Shown here piece by piece: positions 42,818 through 51,790 of a DNA stretch of 64,000 nt (position 1 is its first letter; each line of letters begins with the position of its first letter). The notes under the pieces are model-generated. The model did no database searches. It saw nothing but the letters and a program-made list of their open reading frames with translations, and was not told where the DNA came from. Location: positions 1 through 64,000 of the forward strand of contig CAYZBJ010000001.1 of the NCBI GenBank assembly GCA_964476625.1, read 5' to 3'. The DNA is from JAMLIN01 sp964476625 (lineage in GTDB: Bacteria > Pseudomonadota > Gammaproteobacteria > Burkholderiales > Burkholderiaceae_E). A program made the position numbers and the translations under genes.

Positions 42818-43726
42818 ATGAATCCCCTCCAGCCCTTGCACACCATCGACGCCGGCGTCCTGCGCGTGTCGTACTTCACCGCCGGTCCGCAGGACGGCCC
42901 ACCCGTGGTGCTCCTGCACGGCTTCCCGTACGACATCCACGCCTACGCCGAGGTTGCGCCGATGCTGGCCGGGGCTGGCTGCCGGGTGATCGTCCCCTTC
43001 CTGCGCGGTTTCGGGCCGACCCGCTTTCTCGACGCCGCCACGCCGCGCTCGGGCGAGCAGGCGGCCCTCGGCGCCGACCTGCTGGCCTTGCTCGACGCGC
43101 TGCGGATCGAGCGTGCCGTACTGGCCGGCTACGACTGGGGCGGCCGCGCCGCCTGCGTCGTGGCGGCGTTGTGGCCGCAGCGCTGCGCCGGCCTGGTCTC
43201 ATACAACAGCTACAACATCCAGGACATCGCAGGGGCGCTGGAACCGGACGCGCCGGCCCGGGAGCACGGAATCTGGTACCAGTACTACTTCCACTCCGAA
43301 CGCGGGCGCGCGGGGCTGGCGCAGCACCGCCAGGCGTTCATCCGGCTGCTGTGGCAGCTGTGGTCTCCCACCTGGCAATTCGACGATGCCGCGTTCGCAC
43401 GGTCGGCACCCGCCTTCGACAACCCGGACTTCGTCGACGTGGTGATCCACTCGTACCGGCATCGCTTCGGCCTGGTGGCGGGCGATCCTGCCTATGCGGG
43501 AATCGAACGCCGGCTCGCCGCGCAGCCGGCGATCACCGTGCCGGCCATCACCTTCGATGGCGTGGACGACGGCGTCCGGCCCCCGGCCGCTGCCGCCGCT
43601 CATGCGCATCGCTTTGCGGCGCCACGCTCGCACCATGTGCTGCCGGGCGTGGGCCACAACATGCCGCAGGAAGCGCCGCGGGTATTCGCGGACGCGGTGC
43701 TGGAACTGGTGAGGAAGCCCGGCTGA
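42818..43726 (+). CDS. Alpha/beta hydrolase (haloalkane dehalogenase/epoxide hydrolase-like)
   Basis: 302 aa. The HGFP oxyanion motif (VVLLHGFPYDIHAY) and an Asp nucleophile at 106 in AGYDWGGRAA, as in epoxide hydrolases and dehalogenases, in place of the Ser of esterases. The catalytic His lies in GVGHNMPQEAP near the C-terminus. A cap domain lies between (about 140-220). An ester or C-Cl substrate is possible, but the halide-binding tryptophans cannot be confirmed by eye. It forms a likely operon with the FMO and MaoC-type genes. Confidence 0.86.
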   Translation: MNPLQPLHTIDAGVLRVSYFTAGPQDGPPVVLLHGFPYDIHAYAEVAPMLAGAGCRVIVPFLRGFGPTRFLDAATPRSGEQAALGADLLALLDALRIERAVLAGYDWGGRAACVVAALWPQRCAGLVSYNSYNIQDIAGALEPDAPAREHGIWYQYYFHSERGRAGLAQHRQAFIRLLWQLWSPTWQFDDAAFARSAPAFDNPDFVDVVIHSYRHRFGLVAGDPAYAGIERRLAAQPAITVPAITFDGVDDGVRPPAAAAAHAHRFAAPRSHHVLPGVGHNMPQEAPRVFADAVLELVRKPG

Positions 43727-43762
43727 ACCGGGGCGGGCGAAGCGACCGCGGCCAGCGCAGGT

Positions 43763-44620
43763 CTAGCGCGGCCGGTCGCCCGCCAGGGTGATCCGGTGCA
43801 TCACCCGGCGATGGCCGTGGTAGTCGTTGACCGGATTGTGCTGCGCGCAGCGGTTGTCCCACATCGCCAGGGTATCGGTTCGCCAGGCGAGCCGGCAGGT
43901 GGGTTCGGGCCGGGGCAGGTGGGCGCACAGGAACGCGAGCAGCGGCGCCGACTCCTCCTCGGTCCAGCCGACGAAGCGGGTGGTGTGCGCGGTGTTGATG
44001 AACAGCGCCCGGCGGCCGGTCTCGGGATGGGTGCGCACCACCGGATGCTCGGCCATGTATTCGGTGCGCGCATCGTCGCGGCCACCCGAGCGGATGCGGT
44101 CCTCGCGGGTCTTCGTGACGTCGGCCTTGGCCGAGGAACTGACGCCGACCAGGCCATCGAGCGTGGCCCGCAGGCCCGGCGAGAGCGCCTCGTAGGCGAG
44201 GTACATGTTGGCGAACAGGGTATCGCCCCCGAAAGGCGGCACTTCGCGCGCGAGCAGCATCGACGCCATCGGCGGCTCGTCGAGATAGGTCGTGTCCGAA
44301 TGCCAGACGCCGCCGAAGTTCACCCGCTCGTGCTCGAGCTTCTTGACCTCGATGATTTCGGGCCATCCCTCGATGCCGCGCACGAACGGGTACTCGATCG
44401 GCGTGCCGATCGCGCGGGCAAAGCCCATCATCCCGGCCGGCGCCAGTGGCTGGTCGCGGAACACGATGACGAGGTGCTCGAGCCAGGCCCGCCGGATCTC
44501 GGCGAGCTGGGCGCCGACCGGCGCACGGCGCAGGTCGACGCCGCGGATCTCGGCACCGAGTGCGCCGGCGATCGGGGCGACTTCGATGGTCCGGTAGTCC
44601 GGATCGACCTGGGCGCTCAT
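43763..44620 (-). CDS. TauD/TfdA family Fe(II)/2-oxoglutarate dioxygenase
   Basis: 285 aa. Facial triad: His107-x-Asp109 (GGVWHSDTTY) and His261 (DNRCAQHNPVNDY). The 2-oxoglutarate salt-bridge Arg is in the following HRRVMHRITL. The N-terminal GALGAEIRGVDLRR and FRDQPL blocks are typical of TauD/TfdA. Such enzymes hydroxylate taurine, alkyl sulfates or aryloxyacids and release sulfite, aldehyde or phenol. The exact substrate is not predictable. Convergent with the hydrolase (36 bases between). Confidence 0.93.
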   Translation of the reverse strand: MSAQVDPDYRTIEVAPIAGALGAEIRGVDLRRAPVGAQLAEIRRAWLEHLVIVFRDQPLAPAGMMGFARAIGTPIEYPFVRGIEGWPEIIEVKKLEHERVNFGGVWHSDTTYLDEPPMASMLLAREVPPFGGDTLFANMYLAYEALSPGLRATLDGLVGVSSSAKADVTKTREDRIRSGGRDDARTEYMAEHPVVRTHPETGRRALFINTAHTTRFVGWTEEESAPLLAFLCAHLPRPEPTCRLAWRTDTLAMWDNRCAQHNPVNDYHGHRRVMHRITLAGDRPR

Positions 44621-44761
44621 GGCGAAAAGGATGACACAAAGCGACCGACGAGGTCGAGGCTGCGGGTCGAGGCACTGCCCATGGGGCTGGTGTCATGGCA
44701 GTATTCGCGATCCGGCCCTCCCTCAAAAAATTCGGCCGCACCCGATTCGGAGACACCCCGC

Positions 44762-46396
44762 ATGATGAAGACACCCTCCATGAAGCGCGCGCTCGCTCCC
44801 GGCCTCTGCCTCGCCCTCGCCGCCTGGGCTACCCCCGGTGCGGCACAGGACGCCGATCGGGACGAGTTCTACTGGCTGGGCGAGATCAACAAGGCCAGCC
44901 TGGTGATCAACACCGAGCAGGGCCTGCTCGACAAGGCACGCGCACCCGAGTTCGCCAACGGCATCGCGAAGGTGCTGGCCGACGGCGCCAAGGAGGGTGC
45001 CAAGCGCCCGTCCACGGTCATCTCCTTCGAACCACTGCTGATCAAGGCGGCCAGCCCCGAGATCACCCTGCTGCACGCCGGGCGCTCGAGCCAGGACATG
45101 CATGCCACCTATCGTGCCGCGATCATGCGCGACGAACTGCTCGGGCTCGCCCAGCAGTTGCACAGGACCTCGGCGACCCTGGTCGGCCTGGCGCAGAAGC
45201 ATGCAGGCACGATCGTGCCGAACTACACCAACGGGGTTGCCGCCCAGCCCAACAGCTACGGGCATTACCTGCTCGGCCATGCGGCGGGCCTGCAGCGCGA
45301 TGCGCAGCGCATCCGCGAGGCCTACGCCCGCGTCGATCGCTCGGCCATGGGCACGACGGTGCTCAACGGCACCAGCTGGCCGCTCGATCGCGACCGCATG
45401 GCCCACTACCTCGGCTTCGCCGCCACGGTGGACAATGCCTACGATGCATCCCAGATCTCCTCGATGGAGCATCCCGTCGAGGCGGGCTCGATCGTGACGA
45501 GCATCGCCCTGCATACCGGCCACTTCATCGAGGATCTCCTCACGCAATACGCGCAGCCCCGGCCGTGGATCCTGCTCCAGGAAGGCGGCGACAACACCTA
45601 CGTGTCGAGCGCGATGCCGCAAAAGCGCAACCCGGGCCTGCTCAATCGCACCCGCAGCAGCGCCTCGACCGCGATCACCTTGGCGCTGGGCCCCGCGATC
45701 CAGGCGCACAACATCACGCCGGGCATGGCCGACCCCAAGAGCGTCAGGACCAACCGCGCCGTCGTGCGCAGTGCGGTCACGACGCTGAAGGACTGGGATG
45801 CGGTCCTCAAGGCGCTCGTGGTGAGCCCGGACCGGGCGCTGGAAGAACTCAACAGTGACTGGACGGCCTCGCAGGAACTGGCCGATGTCCTGATGCGCAA
45901 GTACGGGCTGCCGTTCCGGGTCGGGCATCACTTCGCCTCCGAAGTGGTCAGCTACGCCAAGCAGAAGGACATCAAGCCGCTCGACTTCCCGTACGCCGAA
46001 GCGCAGCGCATCTATGCGGAAGCCGTCCACGGCGCCGAGTACCCCCAGGCCCTGCCCATGGACGAGGCCGAGTTCAGGGCAACCCTCGACCCGGTGGCGA
46101 TCATCGGGCATCGCGCCACCGCCGGCGGCCCCCAGCCGGCGGAGATGACGCGGATGATCGCCGCAGCGCAGGAAGACCTCGCGGCCCAGAAGGCGTGGAT
46201 CGACGGCAAGCGCAAGGCGATCGCGGACGCGCTCGCACAACTCGACAAGGATTTCGAAGCCCTGCGGTCGGCGCCGGTGCCAGCTCCGGCCCCTGTTCCG
46301 ACCCCTGCCCCGGCCGCTGGCGAGCAAACGCCCGCGCCGGCGGAGAAGGCACCGGGCACGGCGGAGACGACGCCCGCCCCCGCCGAGAAGAAATAG
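44762..46396 (+). CDS. Exported argininosuccinate-lyase-like protein (fumarase/aspartase superfamily)
   Basis: 544 aa. The first 35 residues are a Sec-type signal (MKRALAPGLCLALAAWA, ending PGAAQ) with cleavage probably after GAA. The mature protein has the superfamily signature around VSSAMPQKRNPG, plus HAGRSSQDMHATYRAAI in the N-terminal domain (the argininosuccinate-lyase-like block with the conserved GRS and D) and TAYDASQISSMEHP-like helices. The last 45 residues are a Pro/Ala/Glu linker. Cytoplasmic argininosuccinate lyase is near 460 aa and has no signal, so this is not the arginine enzyme. A periplasmic ammonia or fumarate-releasing lyase acting on an amino-dicarboxylate is possible. 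The first of two ATGs has a CGGAGA upstream. Confidence 0.85.
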   Translation: MMKTPSMKRALAPGLCLALAAWATPGAAQDADRDEFYWLGEINKASLVINTEQGLLDKARAPEFANGIAKVLADGAKEGAKRPSTVISFEPLLIKAASPEITLLHAGRSSQDMHATYRAAIMRDELLGLAQQLHRTSATLVGLAQKHAGTIVPNYTNGVAAQPNSYGHYLLGHAAGLQRDAQRIREAYARVDRSAMGTTVLNGTSWPLDRDRMAHYLGFAATVDNAYDASQISSMEHPVEAGSIVTSIALHTGHFIEDLLTQYAQPRPWILLQEGGDNTYVSSAMPQKRNPGLLNRTRSSASTAITLALGPAIQAHNITPGMADPKSVRTNRAVVRSAVTTLKDWDAVLKALVVSPDRALEELNSDWTASQELADVLMRKYGLPFRVGHHFASEVVSYAKQKDIKPLDFPYAEAQRIYAEAVHGAEYPQALPMDEAEFRATLDPVAIIGHRATAGGPQPAEMTRMIAAAQEDLAAQKAWIDGKRKAIADALAQLDKDFEALRSAPVPAPAPVPTPAPAAGEQTPAPAEKAPGTAETTPAPAEKK

Positions 46397-46479
46397 GCGC
46401 CCGAGAACAGGCTCCCGAGCTCGGCATCCGGCGCGCACTCGCGCGCCGCGCCGGGCCGCAGTCCGGGACGCGGGCGCTC

Positions 46480-47286
46480 CTACGGCATGCGGATCAGTAC
46501 CGGCACGCCGGCCTTGCGCAGGCAGCCGGCGGTCACGCTGCCGAGGAAGGCGGCCTCCAGCCCCTTGCGGCCATGGGTGGTCATCGCCAGGATCACGTCC
46601 TTGCTGCCGTTGATGAACTCGGCGATCGCCTCGGCCGGCTCACCATAGAGCACGTCCCAGGACACCCGCACACCATACTCGGTGGAGTAGCGTTCCGCCC
46701 TGCTGCGCACATGGGACGACTCCATCACGTCGCCCGGAGTGATCCCGGCCTCCCTGTGCGCCGCCGGATCGATCACGCCGATGACCATCAGTTCGGCGTC
46801 GAGCCATTGTGCGAGTTCTGCGGCCTGCGGCGCCACGGTCTCTGAAACCGCCGTGCCATCGAGCGGCAACATGACCCGGGTCGGCTTGATCGGCGTATCC
46901 CCCTGCCCATCCGTCCCGGAGGGCCGATAGACGAGTGCCGTGCCGCCGCCGCGTATCAGTTCCAGCGCGACGCTGCCGAGCATCGCCTCCATGAGGCCGC
47001 TGCGGCCGTGCGAAGTCATGGCGACGAGGGTATTCGGCACCCGGCGCGCTTCCTCGGCGATCGCATCGGCAATGTCGCCATGCGCCACGACGCAGAGGCC
47101 CTGCGCCCCGAGCGGGCCGGCCAGCGCCGTGGCGTAGGCGTAGGCGTCGGGCTTCTCGCCTTCCTTCTCGACGACCCGCATGAGCACCAGCGCGATGCCA
47201 TGCACACCGGCAAGGCCCGCAGCATGGGGCAGCATCTCTTCCGAGAACTTCGAGCCGTCCAGGGGAACCAGGATTCGATCGTACAT
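46480..47286 (-). CDS. Tandem universal stress protein (two Usp domains)
   Basis: 268 aa with two UspA domains. Domain 1 (1-140) starts YDRILVPLDGSKFSEEMLPH and ends with SHGRSGLMEAMLGSVALELI. Domain 2 (145-268) starts RVMLPLDGTAVSETVAPQAA and ends with THGRKGLEAAFLGSVTAGCL. Both keep the Gly-x2-Gly-x9-Gly-Ser ATP-binding pattern. Usp proteins bind ATP and are induced by starvation or stress, but no direct role is proven. It stands alone on the minus strand after the exported lyase. Confidence 0.93.
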   Translation of the reverse strand: MYDRILVPLDGSKFSEEMLPHAAGLAGVHGIALVLMRVVEKEGEKPDAYAYATALAGPLGAQGLCVVAHGDIADAIAEEARRVPNTLVAMTSHGRSGLMEAMLGSVALELIRGGGTALVYRPSGTDGQGDTPIKPTRVMLPLDGTAVSETVAPQAAELAQWLDAELMVIGVIDPAAHREAGITPGDVMESSHVRSRAERYSTEYGVRVSWDVLYGEPAEAIAEFINGSKDVILAMTTHGRKGLEAAFLGSVTAGCLRKAGVPVLIRMP

Positions 47287-47448
47287 GGGCAGACCTCTCT
47301 CTACGGTTATCGGGTTGAACGGAGCGCCACCCCTTCCAGCATAGACAGGAAATCGACCGGGAACTTGACGAAGATCGGGTTCCGCGCGCGCGGGCGGGCA
47401 TCGACGAGCGACGGCGCGGTACTTGCGCCGGGCGCTGCCCGAGGGCGC

Positions 47449-48177
47449 TCAGGATTCGCGCGCGGGGCTACCTGGCAAGTCGAGCACATCGCGTACCCGC
47501 GCCTCGAGCTGCCCCGCGAAGTCCGTCGGGTCCACCGGCCGGCCGGCGACCTCGCTCGCGCACACCGTCAGCCGGGTCAGGGCCGCGGCGTCCCGTGGCT
47601 CGCCCACGACCTCGGCAAGCAGGGACCAGTCGGGCGGGGTCACGAGGGTGCCGGCCACCAGCAGCACCCCGTGGCGGCCCCGCTTCTGGGCGAAGCCCGA
47701 GAGCTTGCGGCCGTCGCCGGAAACCACCTCCCAGGGAGCGAGGCTGCCGAAGCAGGCCCAGCCGATGTCGGTCCTGCGGCGCGCCTCGGCCGTGGCGCGC
47801 AACCGTTCGGGCGCGACCAGCTGGGCGTCGACGCCGAGCGCCGCGAGCGCCCGCAGGTGGATATCGCCCAGCCAGCGATAGCTGTCGTGGACCCTGGGCG
47901 CCGCGCCCGGATGGCCGTGCGGCAGCGCCACCGACAGGCTCACGAAGCCCGGCCAGGTCAGTACCGCGCCGCCGCCGGACTCGCGCACGAGGACATCGAC
48001 GCGGCTGCCCGCCCGCTCGCGAATCCCGTCGAGCCGGGCCCGCTGGGAGACGCCGAGCACGATCGCGGGCCGGGCGTAGCGGGTGACCCGGAAGGCCGGG
48101 CGAGTGGCATCCGCCTCGAGATGCCGGCGGTTCCAGTCCTGCTCGAGGGAGGCGGCATCAACTCCGGGAGACGACAT
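47449..48177 (-). CDS. Lipoate-protein ligase-like protein
   Basis: 242 aa, of the BPL/LplA/LipB fold. The motif VRESGGGAVLTWPG corresponds to the RRxxGGGxV lipoyl-AMP loop, and GDGRKLSGFAQKRGRHGVLL holds the catalytic Lys. It is shorter than full LplA, with no accessory C-terminal domain. It may transfer lipoate or a related acid to a carrier protein. ATG 48177 overlaps the upstream small gene by 20 bases, so translation is probably coupled. Confidence 0.83.
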   Translation of the reverse strand: MSSPGVDAASLEQDWNRRHLEADATRPAFRVTRYARPAIVLGVSQRARLDGIRERAGSRVDVLVRESGGGAVLTWPGFVSLSVALPHGHPGAAPRVHDSYRWLGDIHLRALAALGVDAQLVAPERLRATAEARRRTDIGWACFGSLAPWEVVSGDGRKLSGFAQKRGRHGVLLVAGTLVTPPDWSLLAEVVGEPRDAAALTRLTVCASEVAGRPVDPTDFAGQLEARVRDVLDLPGSPARES

Positions 48178-48472
48178 GCTCGGCGATCTTCGAGAACACC
48201 CCCGACTTGAATGCGACCTTGCCGGTGAACTGCGCCCAGCCGCGGCGCGCCGCCAGCTCGGCGCTCTTCATCGCCTCGGGGCCGTCGAGCTCGTAGATCG
48301 CAGTGTAGCGCCGGCCCGAGGCGTCCTCGCACACGAAGCGCTGCGCCGACAGGAAGCCGGGGCAATCGCCGATCTCCGGCAGGTGGACTTCGTTGTACCA
48401 GCGGTTCCAGTCGTCCTCGATCTCGGGCGGGACGGCGGAATTGACGATGAACAGATGGCGCGCGATCGACAT
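48158..48472 (-). CDS. Small dimeric alpha/beta-barrel protein (DUF4286-like)
   Basis: 104 aa. LFIVNSAVPPEIEDDWNRWYNEVHLPEI has the EHL-type helix of ferredoxin-like dimeric barrels (residues about 8-36). YTAIYELDGPEAMKSAEL is the second strand region. The fold resembles DUF4286 and related monooxygenase-like proteins. Function unknown. It precedes the lipoate-ligase-like gene on the same strand and overlaps its start by 20 bases. GGAGACCTC lies just before its ATG. Confidence 0.75.
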   Translation of the reverse strand: MSIARHLFIVNSAVPPEIEDDWNRWYNEVHLPEIGDCPGFLSAQRFVCEDASGRRYTAIYELDGPEAMKSAELAARRGWAQFTGKVAFKSGVFSKIAEHVVSRS

Positions 48473-48508
48473 GAGGTCTCCTTCCCTGGGGGTGGTCCGG
48501 TGGAATAC

Positions 48509-49810
48509 TCAGTGCAGTTTCACCTGCGGCGTGGCGCGGCGCACGAGGAAGCGCGCGACCGCCAGCACCCCGGTGCGGATGGTGCCGAGCACCGCGCGAT
48601 GGTGCATCAGGTGCAGGCTCGCGTACATGAACCGGGCGATGAGGCCCTGCACGAACCAGGTCGAGCGGAACAGGTTGCCCATCAGGTTGCCGACCGAATC
48701 ACGGGTCCCGATCGAGACCAGCGAACCATAGTCCTTGTAGACATAGCGACCATGGGGAGCGCCGCGATCACCCCGGGCGCGGGCGACCAGCGCCTTGTAC
48801 AGGAAGCTCGCCTGCTGGTGCGCCGCCTGGGCGCGCGGCGGGACTGGTGCGCCGTCCCCCAGCACGCAGAAGGCGCAGTCACCGAGCGCGAACACCCCGT
48901 CATGGCCAGCCACCCGCAGGTCGGGCCCGACCTGGATCGCGCCGTTGCGCGCCGTCGGCAGGCCGAGCTCCGCCAGCAGCTTCGGCGCCTTGATGCCGGC
49001 GGCCCAGACGACGAGATCGGCCGGAAAGGTCCGTCCCTGCGCATCGGCCACCTCGGTCGCGGTGATCGAGGCAACCCTGCAGCCGGTCTCGATGCGGACA
49101 TGGCGCTCGCCCAGCAGGGTCGCGGCGGCGTTCGACACCTTCTCGGGCAGCGGCGCGAGGATCCGATCGGCCCCCTCGAGCAGGGTGATCCGCACGTCGC
49201 GCACCGGGTCGATCCGCCGGAACCCGTAGTGGGAATGCACCACGCTCGCCTCGCGCAATTCGGCGGCGAGTTCGACGCCGGTGGCGCCGGCGCCGATGAT
49301 CACGATGTCGACCGCCGCCTCCACGCCCTCGGCGCTGCGCCGCTCGGCGGCGACCAGCAGCTTGAGCATCGTCATGCGGAACTGCTCGGCATCGGCGGGC
49401 GAGTTCAGCGACACCGTATGCTCGGCCGCGCCAGGCACGCCGAAGTAGTTCGAAGTGCTGCCGACGGCAATGACGAGCACGTCGTAGGGAACCTGGCGCG
49501 CCGGGATCAGCTCGTTACCGGCCTCATCCGGGACCGCCGCCACCGATACCTCGCGCGCATCGGCATCGAGCCCCGTCATCGCGCCGAACACGAAGCGAAA
49601 GCGGTTGTCGTGGGCAAGCATCTCGTAGGACAGGCCCTCCTGGTGAATGTCGAGCGTGCCCGCCGCAACTTCGTGCAAGGAAGGCTTCCAGACATGAAAG
49701 AGATGCCGGTCGACCAGGGTCACCGCTTCGGCGCCCAGCTTGCGGCCGAGCTTGCACGCCAGCTCCAGGCCGCCGGCGCCGCCGCCGACGATCACGATGC
49801 GTTCACCCAT
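48509..49810 (-). CDS. ndh: Type II NADH dehydrogenase (NDH-2)
   Basis: 433 aa. FAD-binding motif at the N-terminus (RIVIVGGGAGGLELACKLG), NADH-binding motif (VDIVIIGAGATGVELAAELR), and the NDH-2 specific VLVIAVGSTSNYFGVPGAAEH and AQAAHQQASFLYKAL. The C-terminal amphipathic helix (RFMYASLHLMHHRAVL) anchors it to the inner face of the membrane. It passes electrons from NADH to quinone without pumping protons. ATG 49810 lies 4 bases from the assembly gap. The family usually starts just before the RIVIVGGG motif, so the start is probably right, but the promoter is not visible. Confidence 0.93.
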   Translation of the reverse strand: MGERIVIVGGGAGGLELACKLGRKLGAEAVTLVDRHLFHVWKPSLHEVAAGTLDIHQEGLSYEMLAHDNRFRFVFGAMTGLDADAREVSVAAVPDEAGNELIPARQVPYDVLVIAVGSTSNYFGVPGAAEHTVSLNSPADAEQFRMTMLKLLVAAERRSAEGVEAAVDIVIIGAGATGVELAAELREASVVHSHYGFRRIDPVRDVRITLLEGADRILAPLPEKVSNAAATLLGERHVRIETGCRVASITATEVADAQGRTFPADLVVWAAGIKAPKLLAELGLPTARNGAIQVGPDLRVAGHDGVFALGDCAFCVLGDGAPVPPRAQAAHQQASFLYKALVARARGDRGAPHGRYVYKDYGSLVSIGTRDSVGNLMGNLFRSTWFVQGLIARFMYASLHLMHHRAVLGTIRTGVLAVARFLVRRATPQVKLH

Positions 49811-49814
49811 GATG

Positions 49815-49824
49815 NNNNNNNNNN
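49815..49824. other. Assembly gap (10 N)
   Basis: Ten unresolved bases lie between the 5' end of the NDH-2 gene and the leader of the Baeyer-Villiger monooxygenase gene. Ten N is a common placeholder and does not give the real size. Order and distance of the two flanking genes therefore depend on the assembly. The shared divergent promoter region cannot be read. Confidence 0.98.
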
Positions 49825-49851
49825 CGCGCCTTCCCGTTCGGCGAAGGCGCG
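49825..49851. repeat. Perfect hairpin touching the assembly gap
   Basis: CGCGCCTTC at 49825-49833 and its exact complement GAAGGCGCG at 49843-49851 with a 9-base loop. The left arm begins at the first base after the N run, so the stem may be longer inside the gap. A strong GC hairpin is a plausible reason for the break in assembly. No T-run follows on either strand. Confidence 0.7.
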
Positions 49852-49987
49852 CAGGCGCATCACCCTTGCCGCCGCGGGCGCCGACGCTTGCGGGAAAGTC
49901 GCGCCGACGCCCGGCCTGCGCCATACTGGGCGCAAAGTCACGAACCCGACACACGACCGGCCTTCCCGGGCCGGCATGGAGACACGC

Positions 49988-51673
49988 ATGGCCGGAGCGG
50001 CACACCCGGATTTCGAGGCGATCGTCATCGGCGCGGGCGTCGCCGGCATCTACCAGATCAAGCGGCTCGTCGACCTCGGCATCAGCGCGACCGTGCTCGA
50101 GGCGGCGCCGGACCTCGGCGGCACCTGGTACAACAACCGCTATCCCGGCGCGCGCTTCGACTCCGAGAGCTACACCTACGGCTACACCTTCTCCAGGGAA
50201 GTGCTCGCCGAGTGGCACTGGAAGGAGCACTTCTCGGCCCAGCCCGAGAACCTGCGCTACCTGAACTTCGTCGCCGACCGGCTCGACCTGCGCCGGCACA
50301 TGCAGTTCAACTGCCGGGTCGAGTCCGCGCATTTCGACAGCGCCGCCGGCCTCTGGCGGCTGCACGTATCCGACGGCCGGGACCTCTCCTGTCGATTCCT
50401 TGTGATGGCGGTCGGCCTGCTCTCGACCCCGACCCTGCCACGCGTACCCGGCCGCGAGGACTTCCGCGGCCGGGCCTTCCATACCTTCGACTGGCCGCAC
50501 GAGCCGCTCGATCTCGCCGGCAAGCGGATCGCGGTGATCGGCACCGGCGCCACCGCGATCCAGCTGATCCCGGAAGTCGCCAAGGCGGCCGCGCAGCTGA
50601 CCGTGTTCCAGCGCCGGCCGAACTGGGCGGCGCCGCTCAACAACCGGCCGATCACGCCGGCCGAGATGGACGCGATCCGGGCGCGCTACGACGAGATCTT
50701 CGCCATCTGCGACCGATCACCCTACGGCTTCGTCCACGAGCCCGACCGCCGCGGCTTCTGGGAGATTCCGCGCGAGGAGCGCCTCGCGCTCTGGGACCGG
50801 CTCTACGACGAGCCCGGCTTCGCGATCTGGCTCGCAAACTTCCTCGAGATCTTCAGCGACGAGGCCGCCAACGCCGAACTCTCCGACTACCTCGCCGACC
50901 GGATCCGCCAGCGGGTGAACGACCCGGCGCTCGCCGAGAAGCTCATTCCGCGCGACCACGGCTTCGGCGTGCAGCGGGTGCCGATGGAATCCGGCTACTT
51001 CGAGGCCTACAACCGCGACAATGTGCGCCTGGTCGACATCTCCGAGACGCCGATCGAGCGCATCACCGAGCGCGGCATCCGCACCAGCGCGGAGGACCTC
51101 GAGTTCGATGTCATCGTCTACGCGACCGGGTTCGACGCGATCACCGGCGCCTACGACCATATCGACATCCGCGGCGTCGACGGCGAGTCCCTGCGCGACA
51201 AATGGCGCGACGGCCCCTCGACCTTCGTCGGCATGATGATCCACGGCTTCCCGAACCTGCTAATGCCCAACGGACCCCAAAGCGGCTCCGCATCGACCAA
51301 CTATCCGCGCGGCATCGAGGTCGGCGTCGACTGGTGCACGAAGCTCATCGAGTACATGCGCGCCCATGGCCATGCCCGGGCCGAACCGACCCGCGAAGCC
51401 GAGGAACGCTGGGCCGCGCACGTCGCCGAGATGTACCAGAAGCTGCTGATGCGCAAGGCGAAGTCCTGGTTCACCGGCTACAACTCGAACGTCGAGGGCC
51501 ACGAAGCCGGCCGCATCCGCTACTTCATCTACAACGGCGGCATGCCGAAATACCGCAAGATCATCGGCGGGATCGCGGCGATGGACTACGAGGGCGTGGT
51601 GTTCGACGACCCAGCTGGGCGGATGGCGATACCGGCTCCGGGCGCGCGCCAAGGAGAACCACGGGTAACGTGA
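49988..51673 (+). CDS. Baeyer-Villiger monooxygenase (cyclohexanone monooxygenase-like)
   Basis: 561 aa class B flavoprotein. FAD Rossmann motif EAIVIGAGVAGIYQIKRL; the BVMO fingerprint F-x-G-x3-H-x3-W-P is exact at 159-170 (FRGRAFHTFDWP); NADPH Rossmann motif IAVIGTGATAIQLIPEV. The conserved YPGARFDSESYTYGYTF and ATGFDAITGAY are present. It inserts one O atom from O2 next to a ketone, forming an ester or lactone. ATG 49988 has GGAGA 5 bases upstream; ATG 49976 is in frame but less well placed. It is followed by an acyl-CoA synthetase, which fits degradation of a cyclic or long-chain ketone. Confidence 0.95.
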   Translation: MAGAAHPDFEAIVIGAGVAGIYQIKRLVDLGISATVLEAAPDLGGTWYNNRYPGARFDSESYTYGYTFSREVLAEWHWKEHFSAQPENLRYLNFVADRLDLRRHMQFNCRVESAHFDSAAGLWRLHVSDGRDLSCRFLVMAVGLLSTPTLPRVPGREDFRGRAFHTFDWPHEPLDLAGKRIAVIGTGATAIQLIPEVAKAAAQLTVFQRRPNWAAPLNNRPITPAEMDAIRARYDEIFAICDRSPYGFVHEPDRRGFWEIPREERLALWDRLYDEPGFAIWLANFLEIFSDEAANAELSDYLADRIRQRVNDPALAEKLIPRDHGFGVQRVPMESGYFEAYNRDNVRLVDISETPIERITERGIRTSAEDLEFDVIVYATGFDAITGAYDHIDIRGVDGESLRDKWRDGPSTFVGMMIHGFPNLLMPNGPQSGSASTNYPRGIEVGVDWCTKLIEYMRAHGHARAEPTREAEERWAAHVAEMYQKLLMRKAKSWFTGYNSNVEGHEAGRIRYFIYNGGMPKYRKIIGGIAAMDYEGVVFDDPAGRMAIPAPGARQGEPRVT

Positions 51674-51790
51674 AGCCCGCGGCCGAGCCGCCTACTGGCG
51701 CCGTATTCGCCGGCGGTTTATCGTACGCGCACGACAGGTCGATCAGCGCCCGATCGCGCGACGACGATCCAATGGAACGAGGAGCGAGAC

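Noticed and set aside
44762..46396. Assignment as argH (arginine biosynthesis)
   Set aside because: Signal peptide, extra length and a Pro/Ala tail do not fit the cytoplasmic enzyme; only the superfamily is claimed.
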